A stretch of DNA of 64,000 nt from Massiliimalia massiliensis (GTDB lineage Bacteria; Bacillota; Clostridia; Oscillospirales; Ruminococcaceae). Position numbers and translations under genes: made by a program. Location: assembly GCF_900155615.1 (NCBI RefSeq), contig NZ_FUHT01000003.1:1-64000 (forward strand), written 5' to 3'. Shown here in pieces: positions 63,742 through 64,000 of the stretch (position 1 is the first letter of the stretch; each line of letters starts with the position of its first letter). The notes beneath the pieces were generated by a model. It saw only the letters and a list, made by a program, of their open reading frames with translations, did not search any database and had not been told where the DNA came from.

Positions 63742-64000
63742 ATGGGACAAGCGGAGGTATGCGCGCTGCTGGACGAGATGGGAATTCCCTATGAGCTGAT
63801 CCGGCATCAGCCGGTTTATACTATTGACGACATGGTACAGCTTGCTTTGCCGGATTTGGAATGCGTAGCCAAAAACCTTTTTTTGAGGAATGCAAATGGG
63901 AAGCAGCATTTTCTCGTCACCATGCCGCATGAGAAGAAGGTCGATTTAAAGGAGCTTGCACAGAAAATCGGGAGCAGCAAATTGAGCTTTGCTTCAGAGG
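63742..64000 (+). CDS. YbaK/ProX-type aminoacyl-tRNA deacylase, partial
   Basis: The first 86 codons; the gene continues past the window. MGQAEVCALLDEMGIPYELIRHQPVYTIDDM and KNLFLRNANGKQHFLVTM fit the YbaK/PrdX (ProXp-ala-like) editing domain that hydrolyses mischarged tRNA, probably Ala-tRNA-Pro. A GTG three codons earlier (63733) is an alternative start. Confidence 0.85.
   Translation, partial: MGQAEVCALLDEMGIPYELIRHQPVYTIDDMVQLALPDLECVAKNLFLRNANGKQHFLVTMPHEKKVDLKELAQKIGSSKLSFASE

Overview
This window is chromosomal DNA of a low-to-mid GC, strictly anaerobic Gram-positive, most likely class Clostridia (probably order Oscillospirales; inferred from gene families, not proven). Signs are class III ribonucleotide reductase under NrdR boxes, a HydF hydrogenase maturase, single-membrane lipoproteins with lipoboxes, split transketolase, strong AGGAGG ribosome sites, a GATGPT collagen-like protein of the spore-surface kind, and an L-box lysine riboswitch.

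Layout. 1-1.1 kb: a lipoprotein (minus) behind a short attenuator-like leader. 1.1-3.9 kb: nrdD-nrdG. 3.9-9.9 kb: MATE pump, zinc dehydrogenase, collagen-like protein with a TPR glycosyltransferase, acetyltransferase. 10-18 kb: P-type ATPase, split transketolase, NAD synthetase, small unknowns, HD protein. 18-22 kb: sugar-acid operon (IlvD/Edd dehydratase, KDPG aldolase fused to a VOC-like domain, KDG kinase). 22-30 kb: lipoprotein, HD protein, YdbS/YdbT-like PH proteins, polysaccharide deacetylase, hydF, a zinc-ribbon membrane protein, deoB. 30-33.4 kb: feoA-feoB plus a small Cys-rich protein missing from standard ORF calls, an ArsC-like and a MIF-like protein. 33.4-39.8 kb: GH38 alpha-mannosidase, a dehydrogenase and a ROK regulator. 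39.9-42.8 kb: Dam-type methylase with an overlapping unknown ORF, sugar isomerase, LMW phosphatase. 42.8-46.9 kb: ABC-2 exporter and a CNNM/CorC transporter, each behind its own leader-peptide/terminator module.

47.3-55.1 kb is an accessory island: a minus-strand operon of redox genes (MerR regulator, two surface lipoproteins with flavodoxin domains, one fused to a formylglycine-generating-enzyme-like domain, cupin, cytosolic flavodoxin, frameshifted tautomerase, aldo-keto reductase, CMD-family protein, DUF4405 membrane protein, truncated lipoprotein) plus a LysR gene. It is bracketed by gapped direct repeats and lies beside tRNA-Ser(CGA) and a half-copy of that tRNA. 55.6-64 kb returns to core genes: PrsA-like foldase, acetyltransferase, mntP, tgt-queA, and the lysine-riboswitch operon asd-dapA-dapB, with a strong terminator between dapA and dapB. 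A YbaK-type deacylase runs off the end.

The most interesting signals are: (i) the corC leader, a 49-codon ORF with an acidic/proline-rich N-terminus running through the intrinsic terminator, which could be a Mg2+-responsive attenuator; (ii) the ABC leader peptide with mutually exclusive hairpins; (iii) a tautomerase whose one-base frame break lies on a canonical A AAA AAG slippery site; (iv) the extracytoplasmic flavodoxin island.
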